DNA from: Hofstenia miamia
Taxonomy: Eukaryota; Xenacoelomorpha; Acoela
Assembly: GCA_004352715.1 (NCBI GenBank)
Contig: SCFE01000022.1
Location: forward strand, 2,003,067-2,067,066
DNA: 64,000 nucleotides
Direction: 5' to 3'
The notes under the pieces are model-generated. The model did not search any database, had not been told where the DNA came from, and saw only the letters and a program-made list of their open reading frames with translations. The number at the start of each line of letters is the position of its first letter. Positions within the stretch are counted from its first letter, which is position 1. Of this stretch, positions 12,190-23,900 are shown in pieces. Position numbers and translations under genes: made by a program.

Positions 12190-13480
12190 TGAGAAATGGT
12201 TATGCAATTTTCCTTTTGCTTTCTTTTGTATAAATAACTTGAGATTAAGTAGATGCTAGCAGCTGAAAAATTCAACTATTACATTTTAGAAACAAGAGTT
12301 TTATGGCTATAGCACTGTACTTATTGTCATCAATATTTTTTCTCCATTTTTCTGTGGTGTAAATCATTAGTAGATATTCTATTCCGAAATAGGGCTATTT
12401 TTAATTGGTGTGGGAAATAGAATATCTAAAACATACATTCAGAACATCAGAGGATTAGCAATTAAATCGGCTAGAGTTTTTAAATACCAAACGGGGATTT
12501 TTCATGGCCGCTAGATTTATTTTTCAATTTTCAGATTGTTTCTAAAACTTCCAATTTGTGTTACATAAAGCTAAATTTTGCTGTAAAAGTTTTGACTCGT
12601 TCATCGTAGTCATGTTTTGTTTTCTCCGTTGTAGTTGCATAGATTTTTAAAAACTATGAGTACTATTAATTAATTCGCCATTACAATGAATTTTTTTACA
12701 GAATTAAAGCCTTTGTTGTTCATGTTAAGCAATGAATTATTAAATATCCATATTGACATTTGAGTACCAATTGTTTCAAATTTTGATTTATAACATTAGT
12801 TGTACGAATTTTTAGTTTTCATGTTGCATAGTGGGAAATTTTTGACAATGGCGTGCCGAAACATGTTAAATACTTTTTTGTTTAATGTTATTAAAAATCC
12901 TTAAAAATTATCACAAATGCATTTTCAGTAATAACTTTAGCCCATTGCTATATATATTGGCTAAGATTCTGTAATTTCCAATTTCTTGAATTAAATTAAA
13001 TTAAGTTGAACGATTTCTTTGTTTTCAGTCAACATTGGCCGGGAATTACGAACTTGAATGTCCTTTTCCACACAAATAATAGTTGAGTAATTTGTATTCT
13101 AAGTTTTAGAAAATCGGCATAGCTTTGCGTTATTGAGTTAATGGCATAGGTGTATTGAAGTTAAACCTGTGTCACTCGTTTTTTGTAATACGGAATTTAG
13201 GATAGGGAATTTTTTTTGCCATACTTTCATGCTCCTTGCATACTACATAACGACCATGCCTTCATTACGACAATATTCACATTTTCTTCGCAAATCCCAT
13301 TGCTCTTATAAATGCAGGACATGTGTGAATATTATATTCTGAAAAATCAACTTATTATAAATATTGTGGCGTGGCAAAAATATTCTGAAGCATATAGACG
13401 TGTTTTTTGGAATTTGAATATATATTGAATCTTGCACCAACAGAATACATTCTTGGCTAGTTGAAGATCAGCTTTTGTAA
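12190..13480. other. AT-rich interval without recognisable genes
   Basis: Scattered A/T runs only; no motif, long frame or repeat that I can support. Confidence 0.45.
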
Positions 13481-13553
13481 TTTGCTAGTCATGCTTGGCC
13501 TGCGACCCTGGATGCGGCAAGCGCTTTAATAACACATAAAAAGAAAACCCCTT

Positions 13554-13990
13554 CACCAGCAAACACCGATAAAACACCGGAAAAGTCGCCCCCTGCACCA
13601 ACACCTCAAAAAGAAATCGCCATTGCATCACCAAATGTTCCTTCATCGCCCAAGCTCTTTTCATTTCCGAAGATATCGCCTGCACCGCAAAAACTAGCAA
13701 AAAACGCAAAACCACAAATAAAGAAGNCATAAAAAGAAATCACCGCTACATGTTTGCCCGCCTAAGCCAAGAAAACGCCGCCGAAGCTCTCCTACACCTT
13801 TTTAAATCAACACTATCTTCACCAGCAAACGCCGATAATCACCGGAAAAGTCGCCCCCTGCACCAACACCTCAAAAAGAAATCGCCATTGCATCACCAAA
13901 TGTTCCTTCATCGCCCAAGCTCTTTTCATTTCCGAAGATATCGCCTGCACCGCAAAAACTAGCAAAAAACGCAAAACCACAAATAAAGAA
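13554..13990. repeat. Direct duplication around single N (13727)
   Basis: The sequence 13554-13726 (beginning CACCAGCAAACACCGATAAA) recurs at about 13820-13990 with one or two small differences. A lone N at 13727 marks the junction. The repeat is part of the proline/lysine-rich start of ORF1. It is more likely a scaffolding overlap than a biological repeat. Confidence 0.8.
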
Positions 13991-14652
13991 GATTAAGAAT
14001 GGAACAACTACACTTATCATAGGAAGCAGCATCCTCAAATACGCTCGTTCATGTCATCTCCTTCAAAATCAAATCACAACCATTCACTCGTATCCAGGAA
14101 GTAGCACCGCAGCTCTAACCCAAAAAATCACGCAATACGAAAGTACTCGCGTCGACACTGTGATGCTCAACACCCAATCTAATCGATTCACTCAAGCTCA
14201 ATCCTAACACGTTCCGCCAAAAGCTACAAAACATCATTACAGAAGTCAAGAAGAAATTCACACCTCATCACATCTACCTTTTCGAAATCACCCCTGTCTG
14301 TGCTGATCATAACCTCTCAAACTTTGTAATCCAACACTGTAATTAAATCATAAGAAGTTTCTCTCAACGTCGTCTTAATGTCATTCCAGTCTTGGATCAT
14401 TTCCTTCTTTCAATCAATTCCACTCTTCTTGCTCACGATGGTATTCCCCTGTCTCACAAAGGTCTCGCAATCTTCATCCGTAATCTAAGAAACTACTTTC
14501 ACTCTCTGTCAACTCATCCGAATCATTACGGTTCATTGCGTCAACACGAAATTTCGTATGCCAAAGCAGTCTCCAACAATACACGCCGTGCTCTACTGCC
14601 GACACCCGCTTTTCACCCTACACTACACCATCAGCTATTCCAATTAATAAGG
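13950..14652 (+). pseudogene. Retrotransposon ORF1, SGNH-hydrolase-like (copy 1)
   Basis: ORF1 proteins of some CR1/L2-type elements contain an SGNH/GDSL esterase fold of uncertain role in the ribonucleoprotein. Here a proline- and lysine-rich N-terminal part leads into TTLIIGSSILKY (block I, usually G-D-S), then HHIYLFEITPVC (central strand) and DGIPLSHKGLAIFIRNL (block V, usually D-x-x-H). The nucleophile Ser is kept, but the block I Asp is Ser, and the block V His is Pro (codon at about 14446). Stops follow TQAQS and QHCN. The C-terminus, HEISYAKAVSNN, resembles the copy at 40010-41040. The catalytic site is thus degraded as well as the frame. Confidence 0.68.
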
Positions 14653-14720
14653 TAAACTTTTGGAAAACACTATTTTTATTTGTATTACTCCTTAAAAATG
14701 TAAAATTATATTATATACAC

Positions 14721-15410
14721 GTGAGACATCCACGCATACACACACACAAATTTCATTATCAACACTACTATGAATTATCACTAAAATTTAGCAAAAATTT
14801 TCTTACTTTCATCCATGATTACTTTTATAATAATTTAATTATTCTAGCAGGAGATATAGAATTAAATCCTGGCCCAATCTTAGATGAATGTAATCTTGAA
14901 AATTTAGCGAATCATTATAAAAATAATTTTAAATATATTTATCTAAACGCCAGAAGTCTGAATTCAAATAGAAATCATTTTCTTAAAATTGCATCTCAAT
15001 TTGGCTCAAATTCAATTTTTTCTATTACAGAAACTTGGTTAAACAATGATATTAATCCAAATTTGTTCAATCCAGACCTCGAAAATTTTAGTGTTTTTGT
15101 TAAAAATAGAGATAGTAGAGGTGGTGGCCTCATGCTAATTGTACCAAAAGTTTTAAATCCAATACGTAAGAAAGAATTTGAATCAGATCATTCTGTTTTT
15201 GAATCATTATGGATCGAAATTAAATCACCTACAAATTCTTCAGAAAATGAATTAATTAATGTTACTTATAATCCAAATATGAACTTTCTTGTAGACTATA
15301 TAAAGTATAAATGCAATGAAATTTCAGATATTCCCAGCAATAATTACTCACTAAACATATTAGGTGACTTTAACATCAACTATTTTAATTTTTATGAAAA
15401 AAATCGTTGA
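14721..15410 (+). CDS. Retrotransposon ORF2 N-terminus: 2A motif plus AP-type endonuclease (copy 1)
   Basis: This is a 229-codon open segment. Residues 44-52 are GDIELNPGP, a complete 2A consensus (D-x-E-x-N-P-G-P) preceded by a hydrophobic stretch (NFLTFIHDYFYNNLIILA). 2A peptides make the ribosome skip one peptide bond between the last Gly and Pro, so the short leader would be released from the endonuclease. The apurinic/apyrimidinic-type endonuclease follows: YLNARSLNSN, SITETWLNN (catalytic Glu), DSRGGGLMLIV, and LGDFNINYF (catalytic Asp/Asn). The frame stops at 15408-15410 and continues in the overlapping next segment. The start codon is uncertain; the frame is open upstream only from about 14721. 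Confidence 0.8.
   Translation: MRHPRIHTHKFHYQHYYELSLKFSKNFLTFIHDYFYNNLIILAGDIELNPGPILDECNLENLANHYKNNFKYIYLNARSLNSNRNHFLKIASQFGSNSIFSITETWLNNDINPNLFNPDLENFSVFVKNRDSRGGGLMLIVPKVLNPIRKKEFESDHSVFESLWIEIKSPTNSSENELINVTYNPNMNFLVDYIKYKCNEISDIPSNNYSLNILGDFNINYFNFYEKNR
14850..14876 (+). other. 2A ribosome-skipping motif (GDIELNPGP)
   Basis: Codons GGA GAT ATA GAA TTA AAT CCT GGC CCA encode the intact motif; the skip would fall between Gly (14871-14873) and Pro (14874-14876). 2A motifs at the N-terminus of ORF2 are known from APE-type non-LTR retrotransposons of several invertebrates. Confidence 0.85.
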
Positions 15411-16990
15411 AAGAATTATGCGCTATTTATAATTTAAAAATAATCAACACTCAAACTCCCACTCGCAAAACAACATTAATTGATTATTTTTTATCCAGTT
15501 CGGAAACTATATATAAGACTTATATCCTTAAATCCTTCAGTGATCACGTACTCTGTATTTATACTAGAAAGATTCAAGTTAAGCTTTCTGAATTCAAACC
15601 GATTTTTACTGGGGATTTCAAAAATTATTCAGATGAGATCATGGAAAATTTACTTAAAAATGTTCCATTCGACTATATATTTACTTTAAATTCTGGTTCC
15701 CACATGCTAAATTATATCGCGGCACAGATCAATCAAGCCCTAAACAAAGTAGCACCGCTAAAAACCCTTAGGCTGTCCACCTTAAGAGAATTAGAAACTA
15801 TTGTAAAATATTTAGACGTTAATAAATCTTCAGGTTCCACTCATTTACCGTACTTTATCATTAAGAAATTCTTTCATATATTTGGCGAACATCTATCATT
15901 TGCATTTAATCAATGTATAGTTGAAAACAAATTTCCGGAAATAATGAAAAAGTCAGACACCTTTGTATAAAAATGGAGATCCCCTCATTGCTAAAAATTA
16001 CAGACCAATCTCAATAACACTCCCTTTTAGTAAATTATTCGAAAAATTATTGCATATTCAAATCAATCATTACCTTGCATCTGAGAATATGTTTTAATGA
16101 ATATGAAATCTGATTATATTATAGCCGATCGAGGAGTGCCTCATGACAGTATTAGGGCCACTTTTATTTGCAATATATGTAAATGACATAATTAAACATG
16201 TAAAACATAGTGCAATATATCAATTTGCTGATGATACTTGCCTCATAATTACAGATAATGATGCATTTAGGGCTACAAAAAATTTACAAAGTGATATTTA
16301 AAATCTTTCTAGGTATTTCTCATCCAATCAATTAAGAACAGTGTTCCAATAAAACAATCTGATCATGTTACATATTTAGGTGTTGATATTGACAAGGATT
16401 TAAAATTCGATAAATTTCACCTAAAAAGTTACAAAAAATGGCTTCTGGAGTTAGATACTTATACCACCTCAAAATTTTGGACCAGATTATCACGTGCCTT
16501 TTGTTTATCGCAATTACATTATTGTTCATTTTTATTTATAAATTTTAATACAAAAAGCCGCTATTTATTATCAAAAATTTTTAATTGGGCATTAAAAACA
16601 TTAAATTTTGTACGTAAGCATGACCATGTTAGTGAATACAGACGAAAGTATAATATATTATCCCCGCTATATCAAGTACAATTCCATGCAGCTTCAATTT
16701 TATTTAAGTATAAATATGGCCGACAATCAATTTCTTTTCTTGATAATTACTTAAAAGTAAATCTTCGATCACCTAAGTTTATTTGTAGCAGTATTTCCTA
16801 TCCTAGTTTTCACCGAGCAGCCTCTAATATTTGGAATGATTTAGAAAATGAGATAATAGAAAAAAATTACAAAAAATTTCGACAAAAATTAAAAATACTT
16901 TTACATCGACAAAATACGATCAGAGACAAACATGCTAAACACATTTACTGGTTTTTTTACACTGAGCTCACCACACACACACACACACAT
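15407..16990 (+). pseudogene. Retrotransposon ORF2, end of endonuclease, broken RT and C-terminal tail (copy 1)
   Basis: The 187-codon frame at 15407-15970 continues the endonuclease (TLIDYFLSSS, SFSDHVLCIY: catalytic Asp-His) and starts the RT thumb/finger region (DVNKSSGSTHLPYFIIKK). After the stop the next frames give NYRPISITLPFSKLFEK, then after a deletion GVPHDSILGPLLFAIYVND, YQFADDTCLII (FADD kept), YLGVDIDKDLKFDK, and the C-terminal SRLSRAFCLSQLHYCSF to AASNIWNDLENEI. RT motif A (the first catalytic Asp) falls in the deleted part, so the copy is dead. An AC run lies at 16970-16990. Confidence 0.8.
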
Positions 16991-17089
16991 TTATTCTATA
17001 TATTTTTTATTATTATTTTGTAAATGCATGTATTTGTAGTTTTTTTTACTGTCATTTATTTACAGCAATAAATTTGCTTTGACTCTTAA

Positions 17090-17923
17090 CAAATGGAAAA
17101 TTCCGCTAACTACACGAGGCATATCTAGAACATTGAAATCTGCAGAAAATAAATTGGAAGTATAATTCGGCCTCATATAGCTTCTGTACGTTCAGATTAA
17201 TGAAACCAATCTATTAATTACTTGATCAATACAGAAAAGTTGGCTGAAAAGCTAAGTGTCAATAATTTGAAAATGATCAAATTTAGGCTATATTTTGTCC
17301 TCTTGCTTCTGAATGAATAGAAAACATCTGCTAACATTAGAATCAAAATGCAAATAGATGTTGGTATACAAATATAAAAGTCATTTGAGGAGTTTTGATA
17401 TATGCAAGATAATACAATTTCCGATTTCTAGATTCAGTAATCTATTTAGGCAATACATTTAATCTTATGATATTTCCTAAAGTATGATTTCTAATGTGAA
17501 AATGGTCCCAAATTCGTGTTTAACAATATCAACTGGCAAAAAGCACTCAACTAAAAAATACATTTTGTCACCTAGTGTAATTGTTTAAATTTTTTAAAAA
17601 AATTTCAATTAGATAAAATACTACAATGAGTTTACCATTAAATATTATCGCCCAATTAAAATACAGAGAGGATTGTCGGGTTAGGGCTAACTGATAATCA
17701 TTTTGGTATTAAAGGATACTTCAAGGGCGGCTTAATCTTGTTTACAAATAAATGCAGCACCTGCTTAATCAATGGCTGTTCAAAATACTTCCCTAGTGTG
17801 TTTATGAAAAACAATAGTAACGAGTTAAAACATTTCGAAGAGGTTTGGAAAAAGCGCATAAATAAAAAATAATATGAAATTAATTGACATAAATCAAACA
17901 CTATCTACAATTAAAAATATGAT
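17090..17923. other. Interval between retrotransposon 3' end and kinesin stop
   Basis: AT-rich, no gene recognised; the kinesin 3' UTR must lie here on the - strand directly below 17924. Confidence 0.5.
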
Positions 17924-20900
17924 TTAAAATCGTTTCGATCGCAAACTTCTAGTGCATTGTGCGGTAAATGAAACATCATTGTTTTTGTTGGTTGGCTCTG
18001 TAATAGGGGGTCCTTTGTAACGCTGTGTTGCCTTTCTTGATGAGATTCGTTTCTTCGGAGGAATATTTTCATTATCAGATTGCGTTTCATTAAAATCGGG
18101 GCTCTGTGAAACAGCTGCATTTCGTTTATTTCCTTTGAGTGGTGGACTTTCTTCCGCAATGGCACCAAGTCTTCTTGATGAATTACGAGAAGAGTTTCGT
18201 TGCACTCTAGGGCGCTCTTCAAACTTTTTTCTAAGAATTTTTACATTGGATCCCGAATCATTCGATTCAATATCGATAGATTCCGTTCGACGTTTACGTG
18301 ACCGTGTCTAAACAAATACCTACTGTTTATCAAAGTAAATATCAAAACAAAATCGTCATAGAGTAATTACAACTTGTAACTGTTTAACAAATGGATAAAA
18401 TTTTTTCAATTCAAGAAGCAATATTATCTCTAAAGTTTCAAGTTTAGCAGAATTGTTCAAAAATCAAACTCTAAATGTAATTAGTCCAGCTTTAATATAT
18501 TCAATGAGGAAGAGGAGTGGGAATTGGATAATGCCAGAATTTATGTAACAAACGAAATTATACAAAATTTTCTAAATTTAATGTAAAATTACAAATATAT
18601 TTTTTATTAAAGTGTTTTTCATTCAGTCTCAGGTAAATTTTTTGCAATCTTCAAAAGGCAAAACAGCAAATGCATTTTTTCCAAAACTCCTGAATTCAAA
18701 TCTATTACTAAATGAAGGTCGAAGATGTTCCGCGAGAAATTTCTCTTAACAGCTTAATTGTTATAGTTATATTAATGTAGGGATGTTTGAAAACGTTCTG
18801 AAATGAAGTCTCCCCATTAATTTATTATCAATGACTAAAAGAGAACAATGAACGTTTTAACAGTTTGTGGAGGTCTAATGTAGGCTTAATTCGTCTACTA
18901 AGGAAGGCCATTAATTCTTGGCCACTGATATGTATCTACATCTCACAAAAGATTTTTTGAACGTCCACAGGTTTTCAATTTCAAATCGCGAATTTGCAGC
19001 AAATAGTTTCGACGTGAGGAAAAATTTCATCGGTGGTAAAGATGAGTTTGCTTGGAAGTGTAATAGGTCTTAGCTAGAAAAACTAGATCGCATTGAACAT
19101 CGGTGAACGGTTCATGTGTTGAAATGTACCAAATCAATGATCCATTGACACCAGCGATGTTCAACAAGGGATTCTACAAGCAATAATTGCAATACAATAG
19201 GCCCGGGCAAGTGGCAAAGCATCAGATTGTTTTGCATTCCCCAAATATATTTTAATATTTTCATTCCTAGAATGGACGGACGTGAATAATTGCAATGCAA
19301 TAGGGCCGGGCAAGTGGCAAAGCATTAGATTGTTTTGCATTCAGCAAATATATTTTAATATTTTCATTGCTAGAATGGAAGGACGTGAATTTTCGTCTGT
19401 CAAGAAATACTTACTCCTAATTACCTGAAGTTACTCAAGCAATGGAAAACAGAATTAAATGATTATACGTTATTCAACTCGTTCTACAAACTCACAACCA
19501 TTGAATCTGAGCTAATACTTTGTAAAAACGGTATTGTTTTCACGGATATTGCATTCTATTATGTACAACAAACTGAGAAAGCTTGCGAATTTCAAAAAAA
19601 TGATTTGACAATTTCATTACCAGCACATGCAAATTAACCTTCAGAACGAAATCTATAAAATTTATATCTTGTATTTCTGTAATGAAATTTGAAACATACC
19701 TTTGACCACACCCTTTATTAAATGATTTATAGAAAATTTTGGCATTATAATGGATGGCTGGCCGGATATTTCCCCCGCGATAAATGTGCGACCTTTGAAA
19801 TTTGCTCTGTTTATAGGGAGATATTTCGCCAATTTTGTTGTAATGTGAATAGCGCCGCACACCGGAATGCTACAGCAACTCGCTGACTTTAGCCCGTTGG
19901 CAAACATCCACAGCAATGGCAAGATTATATTGACAAAATTCACCCGCTCATGGAAAAACAACGTGTCTTCAAAGAAACAGCTGTTTTATGGAATAAACCG
20001 ATGTACGCCCTTTTATAAAAGGATACTTAAGTGGAATATCTTTCAATAATGAATCGGCATTTTGAAATATTGGAATATTTCGATGATTGCATACCTACAG
20101 CTTCTAAAAATATTAGTATTCTTGCCGTTCATGCTCAATTGGAGAACTTTTCGGACATTTCGAAAAAACTACAGGAGGAATGAAAACATGTATGTATGCT
20201 TCAACATCAACATTTTATGAATAAAAAAGCGTTTAGCCTTTCCCTCTTATCTTTTAACAACACTAATGAAAATTGACTTAGAAACTAGAAAAAGCATATC
20301 TAAAACTAGAGTAAGATTTATTTTTTACCGAAATTTTTCGAATGGAACTTTGAGTGGATTCTAGTTCTTCTTCAAGAGTCTTTACACGAGAAACCTAAAA
20401 TAGAATGATTTTTTTTCAAAACAGAAAAACTACCTCAATATCTCTCAATGCTTTCTCAGTTTCGAAACTCTTTTTGACCGAAGCCAATTGATCTTTTAAT
20501 ATTTGAACTTCATCACGAAGAGCGCTTCTATCATTAGTTTTTCCTAACTCAGTAATAAGAAATTCTAACTGCTTATTTTTAACTTTAACTCCTTCATATT
20601 TTATATTTGTTTCTTCATTTTGTTTCGAATACATTGTTAATTTATCTCGCAATGATTGTATTTCTAGATTCAAGTCATCAATTTCTTTCTTTGAATTTTC
20701 CTGAATATCAATAATTTTCCTTTCAACTTTACAGGCATCCTCCTCATGTTGTTCGATTGTATTTTTCAATGTATCGATGTCCCTGTTAAGTTTCTCTTTT
20801 TCATCATTGAATTGATTCTTGCAGATGATGAAGTTTGCCTTTTCTTCTTCCAACTTACCAAAATTAGTTTCCAACGTCTCTATCTTGGAATTCAATCCAC

Positions 20901-23900
20901 TTATATGATCTTTGAAATGCTGCTGCTTGTGAATAGCTTGCCTTTCAAGCTCTGAATGCACTTTTGCAAGTTGTTCTTTCTCCGTAACCAAATCTTGAAT
21001 GCGTGTGGTAAGTTTATCATTTTCTTTATTAATCACTTCACTATCACTTAAAATTTTTTTATTTTGCGTTTGCAATTGTTCTGAAACCATCTCCAAAGAA
21101 TTAATCTTATTCATCAAACTACAAACATGTTTTTCAGAATCTCTTTGCTGTTCATTAATCGTACGTTTTATCTTAGAATGATCCATTATAATATTTTCTT
21201 TATCCTCATTTAATTGCTCAATGCACTGTTTAAGTTCCAGATTTTCTTTATGTATCTGACTATTAGTTTTCAATAAACTATCATTTTCTGCTTCTAAGGT
21301 ATGAAAACTGCGCTGCAACGATTCTAGTGTTGAATTCAAATCAATGATACGCTTCTCAAAAACTCCTTGATCTTCAATATTTTGCCCTTTTCCATTTAAT
21401 TGTTCGGCTTTTAGTAACTCCTTCTCATCTTCTAATTGCTTAATGCATGCATTGAGGGTACCAATCTTATCTTCATTTTCTCCATTTTTACAATGTAACA
21501 ACTTGTTATCCTTTTCTAATTTTTCCAAAGTCTCCTGAAATTTCGATTCCGCCTGTAATAAAATGCTGCTATTCATTTCTTCTAACTTCTTGATGTGGCT
21601 TTTGAGCTGCTCATTGTCATTGTTTATCTGTTTACTAAACAATGTGCACTTCTCATTTTCCTTTTCTAAATTCTCAAGTGATGAAAGATAATTTCTTTCA
21701 ACAATGAGCTGGTCTTCTTTAAATGAGGCTAATTTCTTATTTAAATCTTCCAACTCGTTAGTATTTCGTCCATTCTTAAGCTCGTTTTTTAGATTTTCAT
21801 TGGTAATTTCGAGAGTAGAAATATAGAGACACTTTTCTTCAATGGAATTTGATAGCTTCTCAATTTCATTCTCGAGGGCGGCGATTTTCTTAAGTAAATC
21901 AGAATGTTGATGATCAACACGAACTAAGTCATCCTTACCTTTATCGCATTTTGACTCATAAGCGTTAAACAACTCGTTCTCTAAATCTTCAATTCGTAGT
22001 CGTAATTCTGCTTGATCTGATGACGAAGTATCAAATATGTCACTTTTATCACAAAGATTTGAAATCATTTCTTCGCGCTCAGCAAGTAATAACTCAATCC
22101 GCTTGTTAAATATATTTCGCTGTTCAGTAATTCCACGAGATAATATATTACGAAAATCGGTTCTCTGCTTCGCGAGAAGATTATGATAGTTATTAATCAG
22201 TGAAGATTTTTCCTTCTTTAGTTTCTCAATTTTCTCATCGCCATACAACAAACGTCCGTTCAACTCCTCGATAATATTTGTGTATGTGTCGATAGCTTTA
22301 CGGAATTTTTCTTCACGATCCAACCAAAACTCTTCATCCCGGTCACTTTCAGAGCCACTTTCTGCAGAATCCTCTTCCTCTATAGAAGAAACATCAGCCA
22401 TGTCCTCAATAGTAGATATCGAAGGAAAATTAATTCGACTACTTTTCTTTTGGCGTAATCGTGAATGTTGAAACACAGATGAGACACTCGATTCTCTGAT
22501 ATACCGCGCAGTTGCTGCGAACTTTAAAGTATGAGCGGTCTCACTAAAAAATTAATTTGATAGTTTTGAGAAAAGCATACAAAGTGACAAGCTGGGTCCA
22601 TTTTACAGGATAAAGTGCGAAATAGCAATTTAGTATCAATAAACAATTTTACCCTAATTGTGTGCATCAGGAAATGCTTAACATGACTGAAACATACCCT
22701 TTGGTAAATTGTAAAATTTACAATTGATATTAAAAGAATATTGAAATGTCTATATAAAAATAATTTGCGCGCAAACTTGGTCTTTGTAAACAAATTTTTA
22801 ATAAATTCCATGTAAATGTCCAGATGCAGTTTAAAAACGATCAACACATTGAAAAGTTGCATTCAATAGAAATACAATAGAGTCCTATTGTGCTAAAATA
22901 TGATGTATTGTCACAACCTGCAAATTCTCATTATCCTTACATCGCATTGTGAGATATTCGTGTGTTTTGATATCTGAATCGGTAGTCACCGAAACAAGGG
23001 AAATTGAATTTAGTGATTTTCGTTCAAAGTGAGAGTAGTTCAACACAGGAACGAAGCGAATACATAATCTTATAATCCAAGATTACCAAATATTATCTCA
23101 ACAAATTTTTTAAATTACATTCTATAGGGAATCATTGTTTAGTAACTCATTATAAATACTTTGTTTTTCTAGTGAATCTACAGTATATATATATATACCA
23201 ATCTATATATTTTTTGTAAAAAATTGTAAAGAAAAATTATCAACAATAAAACAATAAGTTTGGAGTTTAAACAGATGCTATAAATAACTATTACTTTCTA
23301 GGTCTTTCCAACGGTTGATTGCCCTAGAGGATTCGCACAATATTTACTTACTTATACAAATCAGCAGAAGGGGAAGCACAAATCATCATTGCCAATTTTC
23401 CAGCAGAACCGGTGAAAAATGAACGAAAGAGCCATGTTAGTTTTGACTCGCGAACGGGTAAGACTTCTTTGGAATTCTTCTTCTGAGACTGTTGTAAACG
23501 CATGATGCACTTATTGATTGTTAGTAATGATCGATTGATGTTTGTTGTTTCAAACGGACGATCAACACCAGTTTTCACAATACGCTCACTTCCAGCCAAA
23601 TCACAAAAAGAAATAAACGAGCTGCGCACAAACTCTCCACTCTAAACTACATTCATCAACAAAACACTTGACTAATATTTTAATTTCACAAAATCATTAC
23701 TACCATAGAAAATTTCCCATTGTCCTCATCAACCAAACTTAAAAAGATTTCTACCATCGTATCTGCTGTAATCAATAATTGTGTAAATATCGGATTATTT
23801 GTAAATGATGTTAGATAAGGAAGAACATAATTGTGAAGAAAAACATTCTAATATCTACAACGAAGCAAAATATAATTAGATCCATCACGTTGATGGCGAC

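Larger units (their letters stand above)
13485..17085 (+). mobile_element. Decayed APE-type non-LTR retrotransposon (2A family, copy 1)
   Basis: A + strand two-ORF retroelement: SGNH-esterase-like ORF1 (about 13950-14652), then ORF2 with a 2A motif, apurinic-type endonuclease, remnants of reverse transcriptase and a C-terminal tail, ending in an AC-rich and T-rich 3' region with AATAAA-like text near 17068. ORF1 and ORF2 both contain stops and frameshifts, and the RT core between about 16096 and 16125 is deleted. It lies in the interval between the arrestin and kinesin 3' ends. Confidence 0.85.

Noticed and set aside
16970-16990. Possible CRISPR-like or regulatory repeat
   Set aside because: It is a plain AC dinucleotide run near a retrotransposon 3' end; the sequence is eukaryotic and no spaced repeats of CRISPR type were seen anywhere.
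23702-23768. Possible extra kinesin exon (- strand, reads [20 protein letters not shown] between AG and GT)
   Set aside because: Its only open frame needs one leftover base from the previous exon, but exon 4 ends in phase 0; direct joining of 26694 to 23641 keeps phase and gives the length expected for kinesin-6 between switch I and switch II.
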